NCBI GenBank assembly: GCA_022710975.1
Contig: JAKLGA010000017.1
Location: forward strand, 62,001-126,000
Direction of reading: 5' to 3'
Origin: Myxococcota bacterium
GTDB taxonomy: Bacteria > Myxococcota > B64-G9
DNA: 64,000 nt
Shown here: positions 64,000-64,000 of the stretch, piece by piece
Numbering within the stretch: the stretch's first letter is position 1
Layout: each line of letters begins with the position of its first letter
Notes under the pieces: model-generated
Told to the model about the DNA's origin: nothing
Databases searched by the model: none
Seen by the model: only the letters and a program-made list of their open reading frames with translations
Position numbers and translations under genes: made by a program

Positions 64000-64000
64000 C

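Overview
The window is about 70% G+C or more, codes densely on both strands, and looks like a chromosomal segment from a myxobacterium-like member of the Myxococcota (old Deltaproteobacteria). The pointers are: a subtilase ending in a MYXO-CTERM-like Gly-Cys / membrane / Arg tail; a secreted protein built from 23 Cys-rich repeats of the type common in this phylum; a Ser/Thr kinase with PEGA domains; many lipoproteins of unknown role; and two operators that match the published Myxococcus xanthus LexA consensus at 15 of 17 positions. I see no tRNA, rRNA, CRISPR array, insertion sequence or prophage, and no gene-free stretch longer than 300 bases.

Layout. 1-6.6 kb: edge of an Smr-like gene, the Cys-repeat lipoprotein and a Kelch-like lipoprotein, all on the minus strand. 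6.7-16.1 kb: the SOS mutagenesis genes imuA-imuB and dnaE2, each behind a LexA-box promoter, separated by a DUF2505 gene, a CrtU-like oxidoreductase, an FGE-like protein and a VapBC-type toxin-antitoxin pair. 16.1-25.2 kb: two small minus-strand genes, then a plus-strand run ispDF - membrane protein - cysS - uvrB - uvrC, then a DUF507 gene. 25.2-30.1 kb: a PEGA-tailed kinase divergent from a TPR-like protein, a lipoprotein and a CPBP intramembrane protease. 30.1-40.4 kb: RluA-family and TrmL-like RNA-modifying enzymes, a PEGA protein, a 1018-residue protein with a class III cyclase-like domain split by a coiled coil, a protein with three CAP-like segments, a HAD lipoprotein and another lipoprotein. 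40.4-45.7 kb: an Mla/MCE lipid-transport operon ending in a probable outer-membrane barrel. 45.7-49.1 kb: subtilase and lipase-like hydrolase. 49.0-54.1 kb: a minus-strand operon HEAT protein - degenerate HD-GYP - tandem ACT - CoA-ligase alpha-like protein. 54.3-57.0 kb: vitamin-B12-dependent ribonucleotide reductase behind a pair of NrdR-box-like sites. 57.1-64 kb: macro-domain protein, barrel protein, and an operon of PspA-like fragment, unknown protein, NfeD-like, flotillin, TPR lipoprotein and a protein starting with a zinc-ligand-less beta-carbonic-anhydrase-like domain.

Functional themes are DNA damage (ImuA/ImuB/DnaE2, UvrB/UvrC, NrdJ), the envelope (Mla system, flotillin/NfeD, CPBP protease with a possible MYXO-CTERM client, many lipoproteins) and signalling (kinase, HD-GYP/HEAT, split cyclase-like protein). 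Promoters of a sigma-70 type can be read in many gaps (for example TTGACA-N18-TAGCAT). Several -10 elements lie only 6-9 bases from the start codon, suggesting leaderless or nearly leaderless mRNAs.
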